Positions 16,339 through 24,125 of a stretch of DNA of 34,247 bases are shown here, piece after piece. Numbering within the stretch: the stretch's first letter is position 1; every line of letters starts with the position of its first letter. The translations under genes were made by a program, and so were the position numbers. The stretch is from an uncultured Bacteroides sp. (lineage in GTDB: Bacteria > Bacteroidota > Bacteroidia > Bacteroidales > Bacteroidaceae). Below the pieces are notes generated by a model, which worked only from the letters and a program-made list of their open reading frames with translations, was not told where the DNA came from and made no database searches. The stretch is from contig USCT01000021.1 of NCBI GenBank assembly GCA_900553185.1, positions 1 through 34,247 on the forward strand, in the 5' to 3' direction.

Positions 16339-16385
16339 CGCCCCTGCCCGATGATTCAATGCCATGAACTCATCCCGCAGGGGCG
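16339..16385. terminator. Hairpin terminator between convergent genes
   Basis: Perfect 9-bp arms CGCCCCTGC (16339-16347) and GCAGGGGCG (16377-16385), with an inner GATGA/TCATC helix. On the plus strand it is followed by AAGTTTTAT. It ends the ABC exporter operon and lies directly after the transglycosylase gene read on the other strand. Confidence 0.8.
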
Positions 16386-16390
16386 AAGTT

Positions 16391-18343
16391 TTATCGTGCA
16401 GGTACAGAATCGGCCAATACGGTCAATGTATCTGTCCGTAACAGCCAGGACCTGGCAGGTCCTTTCACCTCAATGACAGGAGCAACAGCCTCTGCCTCTT
16501 CAGCCGTAATAACTCCCTTTACCTGCAGACGTTTTGCCAACAACCGGAAATAACCTTCCTGATTTTCCTTCAACGTAGCATCCGGATTGAATACAGAACG
16601 AAAATGTTTCGGCTTCGGAATGATGGAAGCCAGGAAAATGGCTTCATTGACTGTCAGATCGGACGGTTCCTTATCGAAATAAAAATGAGAAGCTTCACAC
16701 GCTCCATATACCATCGGACCCCATTCCACAATATTCAGATAAACTTCATACATCCGCTCCTTGGTAGTGATCCGCTGATTCTCGATCAGCCAGACCAGTA
16801 AGGCTTCTTCCAGTTTCCGGGCGATGTTCTTATGCCGGTTTAAAAAAATGTTCTTCACCAACTGCATGGAAATGGTACTTCCGCCCCGGGCAAAACGGCC
16901 GACCTGTAAATCGTACGCCAAAGCTTCCTGGATAGCCCCAGGCAAAAATCCCCGATGATAAAAGAAACCTCCGTCTTCAGACTGCATGATAGCCATCTGC
17001 AGCAACGGAGAAATGCGGTCCAACGAACGGAAATTAGGATTGGAAGGACCAATAGAGAAAGTACGGACAGGCCGGTCATCTTCATAAGCGGTATACTCAA
17101 ACTCATCATTCATACGCGTCAGTCCGGTATTTCCAAAATCAGTAATCCGAAAGCCTTCCCCCACCAGGTCGGAAGAAAACCGAAGACTATCCAGACTGTT
17201 CCAGTCAATATCAACCGACAGGTCATATTTCAGATTTCCATCGGTACGCAATCCCTGTACATGCCGGAACAGTCCGACAGGAAGAGAAGCAAAGAGCTGG
17301 GAAGCAGGAAAGGCCTTCTTATGAATGGATGCGGTCAGATGCCACCGTCCTTCCTTCGACATCCGGACAAAAGGGTGGAACTGTAATTGATTAAACGTAA
17401 CTTTTGATACGCTGTCCAGTGTCACCACCTGTTTATCGACCAATAGCCTGTAATCCAGCTTTCCGCGATTCAACAATATCGTATCAGGAGACAGTCTGTG
17501 ATGAAAGACCTCCAACCCGGCAACCGATGCGCTTCCTTCCAAGACTCGTTGTCCTTTTGTTCCAGCATGTTCCTCCAGCGCAAACGCTATGGAATCAAAA
17601 GCAACCATTGCCTGATAATGAGGACCTATATACGGCAAAGCTACACGTCCAGAAGGCTCACAGGCAAAAAGCTGTCCCTCCATCCTTCGCTGGTCATGCG
17701 CCAGAAATCCCGAGACATTCCAACAATCCCTCCAATTGGCTTCTGCCACCTGAATAACCGCATGAAAGTGATTGTCTTTGATTTTCAGTGAAGGCACACA
17801 GAAAGAAGTAATCAGCGAATCACGCTGACCGGTAATGCGCGTATGGTTCAACTCTCCATTCTCCGGCAACAATCTGAATACGGCATCGGACAGATGCTTT
17901 ACCCGTGTCGAATAATCCGGCTGATCTTGAGACAATTCATTCCCTGCCGATTTTTCACTCCGGCCACGAAACAAACAATCGTAATTGGATATTCCGTTTT
18001 TCTTGACGAATGAAACAATCAATCCGTCTGTATAAACCCTGCGCACAGACAGTTTTCTCTGCAACAAAGGCATTACATCCACCCTCAAGCGAAGTTGCTT
18101 TAACCGAAGCAACGTATCTTTTCCCGGAGGAACAACAGAAAGCCCCGTCATCTCTACCTCGGAAAAAGAAACAAACCGAAGCTGTTCATAACGGATCTGT
18201 ACCCCCAGACGTTGCTCCAATTGTCCGATCTTCCGGTCGGCAACCCGACAGAGTAAAGCACTCCGTCCTAAAAAAAGTCCCGCTATCGTAAGCAACAACA
18301 GCGAGACCAATCCGATTGTAACACGCTTTATCCACGATTTCAT
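16391..18343 (-). CDS. Membrane-anchored peptidoglycan glycosyltransferase (GT51) with AsmA-like N-terminal region
   Basis: A 650-residue protein: one N-terminal helix (about 8-28), a periplasmic beta-rich region of about 390 residues resembling AsmA/DUF748 proteins, then a GT51 domain at about 435-615. GT51 motifs are intact: E-D-G-G-F-F-Y-H-R-G at 456-465 (catalytic Glu456), G-G-S-T-I-S-M-Q at 487-494, R-K-L-E-E-A at 509-514 and K-E-R-M-Y-E-V-Y-L-N at 528-537 (second Glu533). No transpeptidase domain follows, so it is a monofunctional glycan-strand polymerase using lipid II. Much longer than MtgA (about 240 residues) because of the extra N-terminal region. The upstream basic protein gene is 43 bases away. 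Confidence 0.88.
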   Translation of the reverse strand: MKSWIKRVTIGLVSLLLLTIAGLFLGRSALLCRVADRKIGQLEQRLGVQIRYEQLRFVSFSEVEMTGLSVVPPGKDTLLRLKQLRLRVDVMPLLQRKLSVRRVYTDGLIVSFVKKNGISNYDCLFRGRSEKSAGNELSQDQPDYSTRVKHLSDAVFRLLPENGELNHTRITGQRDSLITSFCVPSLKIKDNHFHAVIQVAEANWRDCWNVSGFLAHDQRRMEGQLFACEPSGRVALPYIGPHYQAMVAFDSIAFALEEHAGTKGQRVLEGSASVAGLEVFHHRLSPDTILLNRGKLDYRLLVDKQVVTLDSVSKVTFNQLQFHPFVRMSKEGRWHLTASIHKKAFPASQLFASLPVGLFRHVQGLRTDGNLKYDLSVDIDWNSLDSLRFSSDLVGEGFRITDFGNTGLTRMNDEFEYTAYEDDRPVRTFSIGPSNPNFRSLDRISPLLQMAIMQSEDGGFFYHRGFLPGAIQEALAYDLQVGRFARGGSTISMQLVKNIFLNRHKNIARKLEEALLVWLIENQRITTKERMYEVYLNIVEWGPMVYGACEASHFYFDKEPSDLTVNEAIFLASIIPKPKHFRSVFNPDATLKENQEGYFRLLAKRLQVKGVITAEEAEAVAPVIEVKGPARSWLLRTDTLTVLADSVPAR

Positions 18344-18360
18344 TTTTCACGAACAGATTG

Positions 18361-18371
18361 GTAACGGTTAC
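18361..18371. promoter_or_regulatory. Short palindrome near the predicted start site of the GT51 gene
   Basis: GTAAC-G-GTTAC is a perfect inverted repeat directly downstream of a -7-like box on the minus strand, where a repressor could bind. Short enough to occur by chance. Confidence 0.3.
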
Positions 18372-18402
18372 AAAAATACGAGTTAACTACATTTCACGCA
18401 AG
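18371..18402 (-). promoter_or_regulatory. Candidate promoter of the GT51 gene
   Basis: On the minus strand CTTG (18402-18399), 20 bases, then TATTTTTG (18378-18371). The -7 box is exact, the -33 box one base off. The transglycosylase may thus be expressed independently of the upstream gene. Confidence 0.45.
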
Positions 18403-19370
18403 AAGTGACGGTCAGTTTGTTTCCGGTTATTGTTATTATTCTTCCGTTCTACCTTACGGACATTTTCGCGTGTATGAGAACGTTCCCTCACATTCGGTCG
18501 TGAATATACACCCGAACGGGAAGAGCGGCTTACTCCATCCCGCTTGTCCGTACTACCTTTCATCCGGTTAGTTACCGGACGTCTACTTTCCCCGTCCGAA
18601 CGTTTGCCCACTTGCGGCTTCCGGTCGACAGGTTTATTGGGACGGACAATCCCCGAGTTTTCCAGACGGTTTCCCGGACGGTTTACTTCCTCCCTACCCG
18701 GACGTTTTCCTTTGTCGGGTTTAGGATGAACCGGAGTAAAATGATATCCAGGTCCACCAGGTCTGACACCCGGACGGACATTCGGTCCGAAATCGTGTTT
18801 CCGAAAATCCGGACGAGCTCGAAAAGCTCCTCCATATACGGCATGCGTATAACGCCGGCTGAAATGTGTCCGATAATAACTCTTTCCGCCACAATGGAAC
18901 CGGCTGTGCCCTCCACGATAAGTCAGGTAATGATGCGGACGACCAAAATAAAAGAAACTCCGGTTTGGATAAATCTGATACACCCTTAAGTAACAACAAT
19001 GATTTACAGCATAAATCGGACGGAAAAAATAGTCGATAGCCATGAAACGCAAATACTCCGCGCTCGAAAGAATCCAGCGTAAATCATCGTTTCGTTCATC
19101 CAGATAGCGATAATATGCGTCCATTGCCGCAGCTCTGGAATAAGCCAGATCGCCGACATACGGATCAATGCCATTCAAGAAGTCAAAGTTTACCTCATAC
19201 AAGTCATCATATTGAGACTGATTCAGGTTCAGTTCAAAAGCCATACGGTCTGTCAGGAAACGGGCATTTATCCGAATATCCCCCAAACCAGCAGCCTTTA
19301 CAGGAAGTGTTACCCAACAAAGGACCGCAACAAGCCACAACATCATTTGTCTTATCTTCATACGCTTCAA
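18387..19370 (-). CDS. Exported protein with Arg/Pro/Gly-rich basic tail, function unknown
   Basis: A 327-residue protein of a kind common in Bacteroides but without a known role. A Sec signal spans about 1-26 (ends PVKAA). Residues about 30-120 are helical, with two segments loosely like the LTxxQ elements of CpxP/Spy chaperones: E-L-N-L-N-Q-S-Q-Y-D-D near 46-56 and I-L-S-S-A-E-Y-L-R-F-M near 100-110. A Tyr/His/Arg-rich part follows, and from about 180 onward the chain is low-complexity, very rich in Arg, Lys, Gly, Pro and Asn, with a run of five Asn near the end. The basic tail could bind anionic polymers (inference). An ATG three codons in (19361) is an equally possible start. Adjacent to the GT51 gene on the same strand. 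Confidence 0.75.
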   Translation of the reverse strand: MKRMKIRQMMLWLVAVLCWVTLPVKAAGLGDIRINARFLTDRMAFELNLNQSQYDDLYEVNFDFLNGIDPYVGDLAYSRAAAMDAYYRYLDERNDDLRWILSSAEYLRFMAIDYFFRPIYAVNHCCYLRVYQIYPNRSFFYFGRPHHYLTYRGGHSRFHCGGKSYYRTHFSRRYTHAVYGGAFRARPDFRKHDFGPNVRPGVRPGGPGYHFTPVHPKPDKGKRPGREEVNRPGNRLENSGIVRPNKPVDRKPQVGKRSDGESRRPVTNRMKGSTDKRDGVSRSSRSGVYSRPNVRERSHTRENVRKVERKNNNNNRKQTDRHFLREM

Positions 19371-19418
19371 GTTTTAACATATTCTAGAAATCGGAGTAGT
19401 TCTTCTGGTTCTACAATA

Positions 19419-19445
19419 CAAAAATAGGAGGATAAAAATCCTCCT
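19419..19445 (-). terminator. Rho-independent terminator of the CvfB-like gene
   Basis: Perfect 8-bp arms AGGAGGAT (19426-19433) and ATCCTCCT (19438-19445) with a 4-base loop; on the minus strand ATTTTTG follows. The same bases (19419-19426) read TATTTTTG on the minus strand and could double as the -7 box of the next gene (GTTG at 19450-19447, 20-base spacer). Confidence 0.75.
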
Positions 19446-19498
19446 GCAACAGAAACTTCCCATCCTTTGATAGGGAGTTTCCTATTTCTAATAGGGAA

Positions 19499-20335
19499 TC
19501 ACGCCAAACGGATTCCCCCTTCTTCCAATATCACCAGACGTTTCTTGTACAAATCGCCTACTGCCTTCTTGAATGTTTTCTTACTGACTCCAAATGTATG
19601 GTATATAACTTCTGCATCAGTCTTATCGTTCAACGGCACATATCCCTGATTCTCGCGAATATAGTCCAACAGAATATCTACAAATTCTTTCACCTTTTTC
19701 CGTCCGTCAGGCTGTAGTTCCAGATCTATCTTTCCATCTTCGCGTACCTGTTTCACGTATGCTTCCATTTCCATGCCCGGCTCCAAGGTCTGGAATATCT
19801 CATTGTGGTAAAGCATTCCGTAATAACGATTTTCCACAATAACCTTGAATCCTAAATCAGTACGCTGCCATACCAGAACTTTCACCAGCTCTCCATGACG
19901 ATAATCAGCTTTTTCCTTCGACAGGAAATGCTCTACTTTGGCCGAAGCCATGATACGATAGCTTTCTTCGTCCAGATGAACATATACCAGGTATTTACGG
20001 CCTTTCTGCATTTTCATCTTCTGCTCACGGAACGGAACGAACAAGTCTTTCATCAATCCCCAATTCAGAAACGCTCCGAACTCATTGACCCAGGCTACCT
20101 CCAAATAGGCAAAATCCCCTACCTGCGCATAAGGATGCAACGTCGTAGCCACCAGACGTTCGTCCATATCCAGATAAATGAATACATTCAATACATCTCC
20201 CGGCTTACAACCTTCCGGAACATAACGTTTCGGCAACAAAATTTCGCCGTCTTCTCCTCCATCCAGATACATGCCGAAATCTACTTCCTTAACAATCTCC
20301 AACTGATTGTACCTGCCTAATTGTATATGACTCAT
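19499..20335 (-). CDS. CvfB-like S1 RNA-binding protein
   Basis: A 278-residue cytoplasmic protein of the CvfB/YitL family. It contains S1-type OB folds in the first about 210 residues (for example L-E-I-V-K-E-V-D-F-G-M-Y-L-D near the start and V-A-W-V-N-E-F-G-A-F-L-N-W-G near 80) and a winged-helix C-terminus with Y-H-T-F-G-V-S-K-K-T-F-K-K-A-V-G-D-L-Y-K. The family binds RNA; in Staphylococcus it affects virulence-factor expression. The start MSHIQLGRYN at 20335 fits the family; a longer in-frame extension to 20407 has no conserved residues. Divergent from the EEP gene. Confidence 0.9.
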   Translation of the reverse strand: MSHIQLGRYNQLEIVKEVDFGMYLDGGEDGEILLPKRYVPEGCKPGDVLNVFIYLDMDERLVATTLHPYAQVGDFAYLEVAWVNEFGAFLNWGLMKDLFVPFREQKMKMQKGRKYLVYVHLDEESYRIMASAKVEHFLSKEKADYRHGELVKVLVWQRTDLGFKVIVENRYYGMLYHNEIFQTLEPGMEMEAYVKQVREDGKIDLELQPDGRKKVKEFVDILLDYIRENQGYVPLNDKTDAEVIYHTFGVSKKTFKKAVGDLYKKRLVILEEGGIRLA

Positions 20336-20459
20336 TCTTTTTTCATTTTTAATAATATCCGGTGTAAAGATACAAAATGAGTTCATTTTTCTTCTATACT
20401 TCACCAAAAATCTCTAACTTTACTCCTACTAAATATTTATCATTTAAAATTCTCAATCT

Positions 20460-21332
20460 ATGAAGTACTTAAAAAAATGGATGCTGATTTCCCTACTAGG
20501 AGTCGGATTTCTTGGAAGCGCCTCTGCGCAAACAACCGCACAACCCACAACTGTCAACTGGGGAACCTTTAATATCCGCTATGACAATCCGGAAGACAAT
20601 GAAAATAACTGGAAATACAGAAAAGATCACGTAGCAGAATTCATACACCAGGAAAAACTGGACATCATAGGCATGCAGGAAGTACTGCACAACCAGCTGG
20701 AAGACCTAAAGACTCGTCTGCCGGAATATGCAGAAGTAGGAATAGGACGGGAAGACGGAAAAGAGCAGGGAGAATATGCTCCTATCTTTTACCGGAAAGA
20801 CCGCTTCAAGCTGTTGGACAGTAACACATTCTGGCTTTCACAATATCCAGACAGCATCGGATTTATCGGATGGGACGGTGCCTGCACCCGCATTGCTACC
20901 TGGGCCAAGCTGGAAGAAAAAAGTACAGGAAAAGTATTCCTGGCCATCAATACCCACATGGATCACGTAGGTGTGGAAGCCAGACGAAAAGGAGCGTTAC
21001 TTATTATCGAACGCATACAGGAACTTGTGGGTGAACGTCCGGCTGTCCTGACAGGAGACTTTAATGTAGACGATACTTCGGAAGCATACCAGACCTTGAC
21101 AACCAACGCCTTCGTACTAAAAGATGCTTATAAAACTGCCGATACGAAAGAAGGAGCTTCTTATACATACCACGATTTCGGACAACTGCCTATGGAAGAA
21201 CGGCAGAAAATAGATTTTATTTTCGTTACCCCACAAATAAAGGTAAGTCGCAGCTGGATTCCTAAGGAAAACGCCGATGGAAAAGGATTCCTTTCCGACC
21301 ACAACCCGCAACTGGCCACCTTACAATTCTGA
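20460..21332 (+). CDS. Secreted endonuclease/exonuclease/phosphatase-family protein
   Basis: A 290-residue metal-dependent phosphoesterase with a Sec signal (1-23, GSASAQ). The EEP motifs are complete: N-I-R-Y at 38-41, Q-E-V at 73-75 (metal ligand Glu74), N-T-H-M-D-H at 164-169, G-D-F-N at 199-202, D252 in K-I-D-F-I-F, and S-D-H-N-P at 279-283. The fold covers nucleases, sphingomyelinases and inositol phosphatases; small exported Bacteroides members with this layout are usually annotated only as EEP proteins. Substrate unknown. A TAACTTTA box at 20415-20422 may be the -7 element. Single-gene unit followed by a repeat array and a terminator. Confidence 0.92.
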   Translation: MKYLKKWMLISLLGVGFLGSASAQTTAQPTTVNWGTFNIRYDNPEDNENNWKYRKDHVAEFIHQEKLDIIGMQEVLHNQLEDLKTRLPEYAEVGIGREDGKEQGEYAPIFYRKDRFKLLDSNTFWLSQYPDSIGFIGWDGACTRIATWAKLEEKSTGKVFLAINTHMDHVGVEARRKGALLIIERIQELVGERPAVLTGDFNVDDTSEAYQTLTTNAFVLKDAYKTADTKEGASYTYHDFGQLPMEERQKIDFIFVTPQIKVSRSWIPKENADGKGFLSDHNPQLATLQF

Positions 21333-21362
21333 CACTTCAACTTTTAAACCCATCCTTCGGAA

Positions 21363-21450
21363 AAACGAACGGACGTCTTATTCCAAATAAACGGATGTTT
21401 TACTTCAAACGAACGGACGTCTCACTTTAAACGAACGGATGTTTTTCCAA
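21363..21450. repeat. Four-copy 22-bp tandem repeat
   Basis: Four consecutive 22-base units start at 21363, 21385, 21407 and 21429. The shared core is AAACGAACGGAYGTYT. Units 1 and 3 have GGACGTCT and are identical over their first 16 bases; units 2 and 4 have GGATGTTT. The array thus has a 44-base higher-order period, as if a dimer had been duplicated. It begins about 30 bases after the EEP stop codon. Unit length is not a multiple of three and no frame is conserved. Confidence 0.85.
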
Positions 21451-21462
21451 CAATATTATACA

Positions 21463-21503
21463 GAGGCATCCGGCTGACCTTTCACCGGATGCCTCCAGTT
21501 TTT
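21463..21503 (+). terminator. Rho-independent terminator of the EEP gene
   Basis: Perfect 11-bp arms GAGGCATCCGG (21463-21473) and CCGGATGCCTC (21485-21495), an 11-base loop and a TTTTT run at 21499-21503. Confidence 0.9.
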
Positions 21504-21620
21504 CTGATAGCCAACCGAAAAGCCAACTGTTCTTTCCATCTCACCCCTCTCTCCTTCAGAAAAGGAAAATATGAATATCCAAAGCGAAAATACCGTAATG
21601 AACACATGAGTGTAACTATC

Positions 21621-21628
21621 TATCTTTG
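21621..21628 (+). promoter_or_regulatory. -7 box of the EmrAB/TolC-like operon
   Basis: TATCTTTG, an exact match to TAnnTTTG, 22 bases before the TolC-family ATG. No TTTG is found at the -33 distance, which would fit a promoter that needs an activator. Confidence 0.6.
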
Positions 21629-21650
21629 CATCAGATAAACGAACAAAGAT

Positions 21651-22982
21651 ATGAAAAGATTATTACTCACATTTACCGCATTCTGCTCGTATTTCTATTT
21701 GAATGCACAAGAGATCCTCACCTTGGACCAATGTCTGAAAATAGGCATAGAAAACAATTTATCTTTAGAAACCAAACGGAACGATATTGTCAAGGGAAGA
21801 CATACAATCTCTGAAAACCGTGCCAAACTGTTGCCACAAATCAATGCCATCGCCTCGTTTACCGATAACTTCAATCCACCCGTATCGGTCACGGACGGAT
21901 CTGCCTATGGGAATCCATACAACGTAACCCATACGCTGCAATACAATGCCTCAGCGGGTTTGCAGCTTCAAATGCCTCTGTATAATCAAACTGTATATAC
22001 AGCACTTTCTCTGTCTAAAATCATGGATGACATCAATAGTCTGTCATACGAAAAAGCACGCGAGGATCTGATTATGCAGATTACCCAAATGTACTACCTC
22101 GGACAAAGTACAACGGAACAGATTGCCATTGTGAAAGAGAACATCCGCCGCCTGCAGGAACTGAAAGATATTACAGCAGCTTTTTATGACAATGGAATGG
22201 CTATGGAAGTAGATATGAAACGGGTCAACATCAACCTGGAAAATCTACAGGTACAATACGACAATGCTACATCCATGCTTACCCAGCAGCTGAACCTGCT
22301 GAAATATGTCATGGATTATCCGTCAGAAACCGCCATCGCACTGACACCCATTGACACAGAAGACATCGTTCCCGTAACATTGAGCGGACTCTCAGAAAAT
22401 CTATACGAACTGCAAATGCTGAGAAAACAAGAAAATCTCGCCGGAGAGCAAAAGGAAATGCTCCAGCAAGGTTACCTTCCATCGCTCAGTCTGACCGGCA
22501 GCCTCATGTATTCGGCTTTTACAGACAAAGCCAGGAACTGGTTTCATTCCGGACCATCCAATCATTGGTACAATTCGTCAGGCATAGGAATAACCCTGCG
22601 CATTCCGGTATTCGACGGTCTTGACAAACGCGCTAAAATAAGGAAAGCCCAAATAGACAGAGAGAACATAAGACTCAACTACGAAAATACACTCAAGAAT
22701 CTGCAGACCCAATACCTGAATGCAACCAACGAACTGATGAACAGCCAGCGAAATTTTACCAAACAAAAGGACAATTATCAATTAGCAGAAGATGTATACG
22801 AAGTCACTTCCGACCGCTATCGCGAAGGCATTGCTTCGATGACCGAAGTCCTACAAGACGAAATGCGCATGAGCGAAGCACAAAACAACTACATCTCCGC
22901 TCATTACAATTACAAAATAACCAACCTCTCTCTGCTGAAATTGACAGGAAATCTGGAGAACCTATTGAAAAAGAACATTTAA
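21651..22982 (+). CDS. TolC-family outer membrane protein of the MFS exporter
   Basis: A 443-residue outer-membrane efflux protein with a Sec signal (1-19, ends LNAQ). The mature protein starts E-I-L-T-L-D-Q-C-L-K-I-G-I-E-N-N, the usual OEP start, and has two OEP repeats with long helices. First gene of a three-gene operon with an HlyD-type adaptor (44-base gap) and an MFS pump. Only distantly similar to the other TolC-family protein of the window, so the two were not produced by a recent duplication. Confidence 0.94.
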   Translation: MKRLLLTFTAFCSYFYLNAQEILTLDQCLKIGIENNLSLETKRNDIVKGRHTISENRAKLLPQINAIASFTDNFNPPVSVTDGSAYGNPYNVTHTLQYNASAGLQLQMPLYNQTVYTALSLSKIMDDINSLSYEKAREDLIMQITQMYYLGQSTTEQIAIVKENIRRLQELKDITAAFYDNGMAMEVDMKRVNINLENLQVQYDNATSMLTQQLNLLKYVMDYPSETAIALTPIDTEDIVPVTLSGLSENLYELQMLRKQENLAGEQKEMLQQGYLPSLSLTGSLMYSAFTDKARNWFHSGPSNHWYNSSGIGITLRIPVFDGLDKRAKIRKAQIDRENIRLNYENTLKNLQTQYLNATNELMNSQRNFTKQKDNYQLAEDVYEVTSDRYREGIASMTEVLQDEMRMSEAQNNYISAHYNYKITNLSLLKLTGNLENLLKKNI

Positions 22983-23026
22983 ATACCTTTTAAAAACGAT
23001 TTAACTCCCCAAACATTGCGATAATT

Positions 23027-24118
23027 ATGGAAACAAAAGAACAAAATACACAGAATCACTCATTGGAACAACAAGCACTGAAACTAAGAAAACAGCGTCG
23101 ACGCCAACGTATGGCAAGTGCTTTCGGAATCATCATTCTTCTAATAGGACTGGCACAAGTCGTACAAATCTTCATGAATTACAAATTCAACGAAACCAGC
23201 AACGATGCCCAGATAGAACAATACATCTCTCCTGTAAACCTGCGTGCTTCAGGTTACATCAAAAAAATCTATTTCACAGAACATCAGTCTGTGAAAAAAG
23301 GAGATACACTCATGGTACTCGATGACCGTGAATATAAGATCAAGGTGATGGAAGCTGAAGCCAGCCTGAAAGACGCGCTGGCCGGAGCCGCCGTTATCGG
23401 ACAAACCCTGCACACTTCGCAAGCTTCCGCATCCGTATTCGAATCATCCATATCCGAAGTGGAAATCAGACTGGCCAAACTGGAAAAAGACAAGCAACGT
23501 TATGAAAACCTGCTGAAAAGAAACGCCGCTACTCCCATCCAGCTGGAACAGATAACCACCGAATACGAAGCCACCCAAAAGAAACTGGAAGCGCTGAAAC
23601 GCCAGCAAAAAGCTGCAATCTCAGGAGTCAATGAGGTATCGAGCCGTCGGGAAAATACAGAAGCTGCCATACAGCGGGCACGTGCCGCACTTGAGATGGC
23701 CCGATTAAACCTGTCATACACTGTCGTTACGGCTCCGTGCGACGGGAAATTGGGCAGACGTACCATCGAAGAAGGACAATTCATCACGGCAGGACAAACG
23801 ATTACCTACATTCTTCCAGATACTCAGAAATGGGTAATCGCCAACTATAAAGAGACACAAGTGGAAAATCTCTCAGTCGGCCAGAAAGTCATTCTGACCG
23901 TAGATGCAATCAAAGGGAAAGAATTTACCGGGAAAATTACAGCAATCTCCGGAGCCACGGGCGCTAAGTACTCACTGGTTCCCACAGATAATTCGGCCGG
24001 CAACTTTGTAAAAATACGCCAGCGCATACCGGTACGCATCGATTTCGAGAACCTTTCACCGGAAGACAACGAACGTCTGGCAGCCGGTATGATGGTCATT
24101 GTAAAAGCTAAATTATAA
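23027..24118 (+). CDS. HlyD/EmrA-type periplasmic adaptor
   Basis: A 363-residue membrane fusion protein. A short cytoplasmic, Arg/Lys-rich start (K-L-R-K-Q-R-R-R-Q-R near 19-28) precedes one helix at about 31-51. Then come the EmrA-like segment N-D-A-Q-I-E-Q-Y-I-S-P-V near 59-70 with R-A-S-G-Y-I-K-K-I, the first lipoyl half, a coiled-coil hairpin at about 105-225, and the second half (T-V-V-T-A-P-C-D-G-K-L-G) plus a beta-barrel. It bridges the MFS pump encoded 7 bases downstream to the TolC-family protein encoded upstream. Confidence 0.94.
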   Translation: METKEQNTQNHSLEQQALKLRKQRRRQRMASAFGIIILLIGLAQVVQIFMNYKFNETSNDAQIEQYISPVNLRASGYIKKIYFTEHQSVKKGDTLMVLDDREYKIKVMEAEASLKDALAGAAVIGQTLHTSQASASVFESSISEVEIRLAKLEKDKQRYENLLKRNAATPIQLEQITTEYEATQKKLEALKRQQKAAISGVNEVSSRRENTEAAIQRARAALEMARLNLSYTVVTAPCDGKLGRRTIEEGQFITAGQTITYILPDTQKWVIANYKETQVENLSVGQKVILTVDAIKGKEFTGKITAISGATGAKYSLVPTDNSAGNFVKIRQRIPVRIDFENLSPEDNERLAAGMMVIVKAKL

Positions 24119-24125
24119 ACCGATC

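Larger units (their letters stand above)
21333..21650. other. Intergenic region: tandem repeat, terminator and promoter
   Basis: About 320 bases without a gene. In order it holds the 22-bp repeat array (21363-21450), the hairpin terminator of the EEP gene (21463-21503), about 115 bases with nothing recognised, and the -7 box of the exporter operon (21621-21628). Confidence 0.7.

Noticed and set aside
21363..21450. CRISPR array
   Set aside because: The units are directly adjacent without unique spacers, only four copies exist and no cas genes are nearby.
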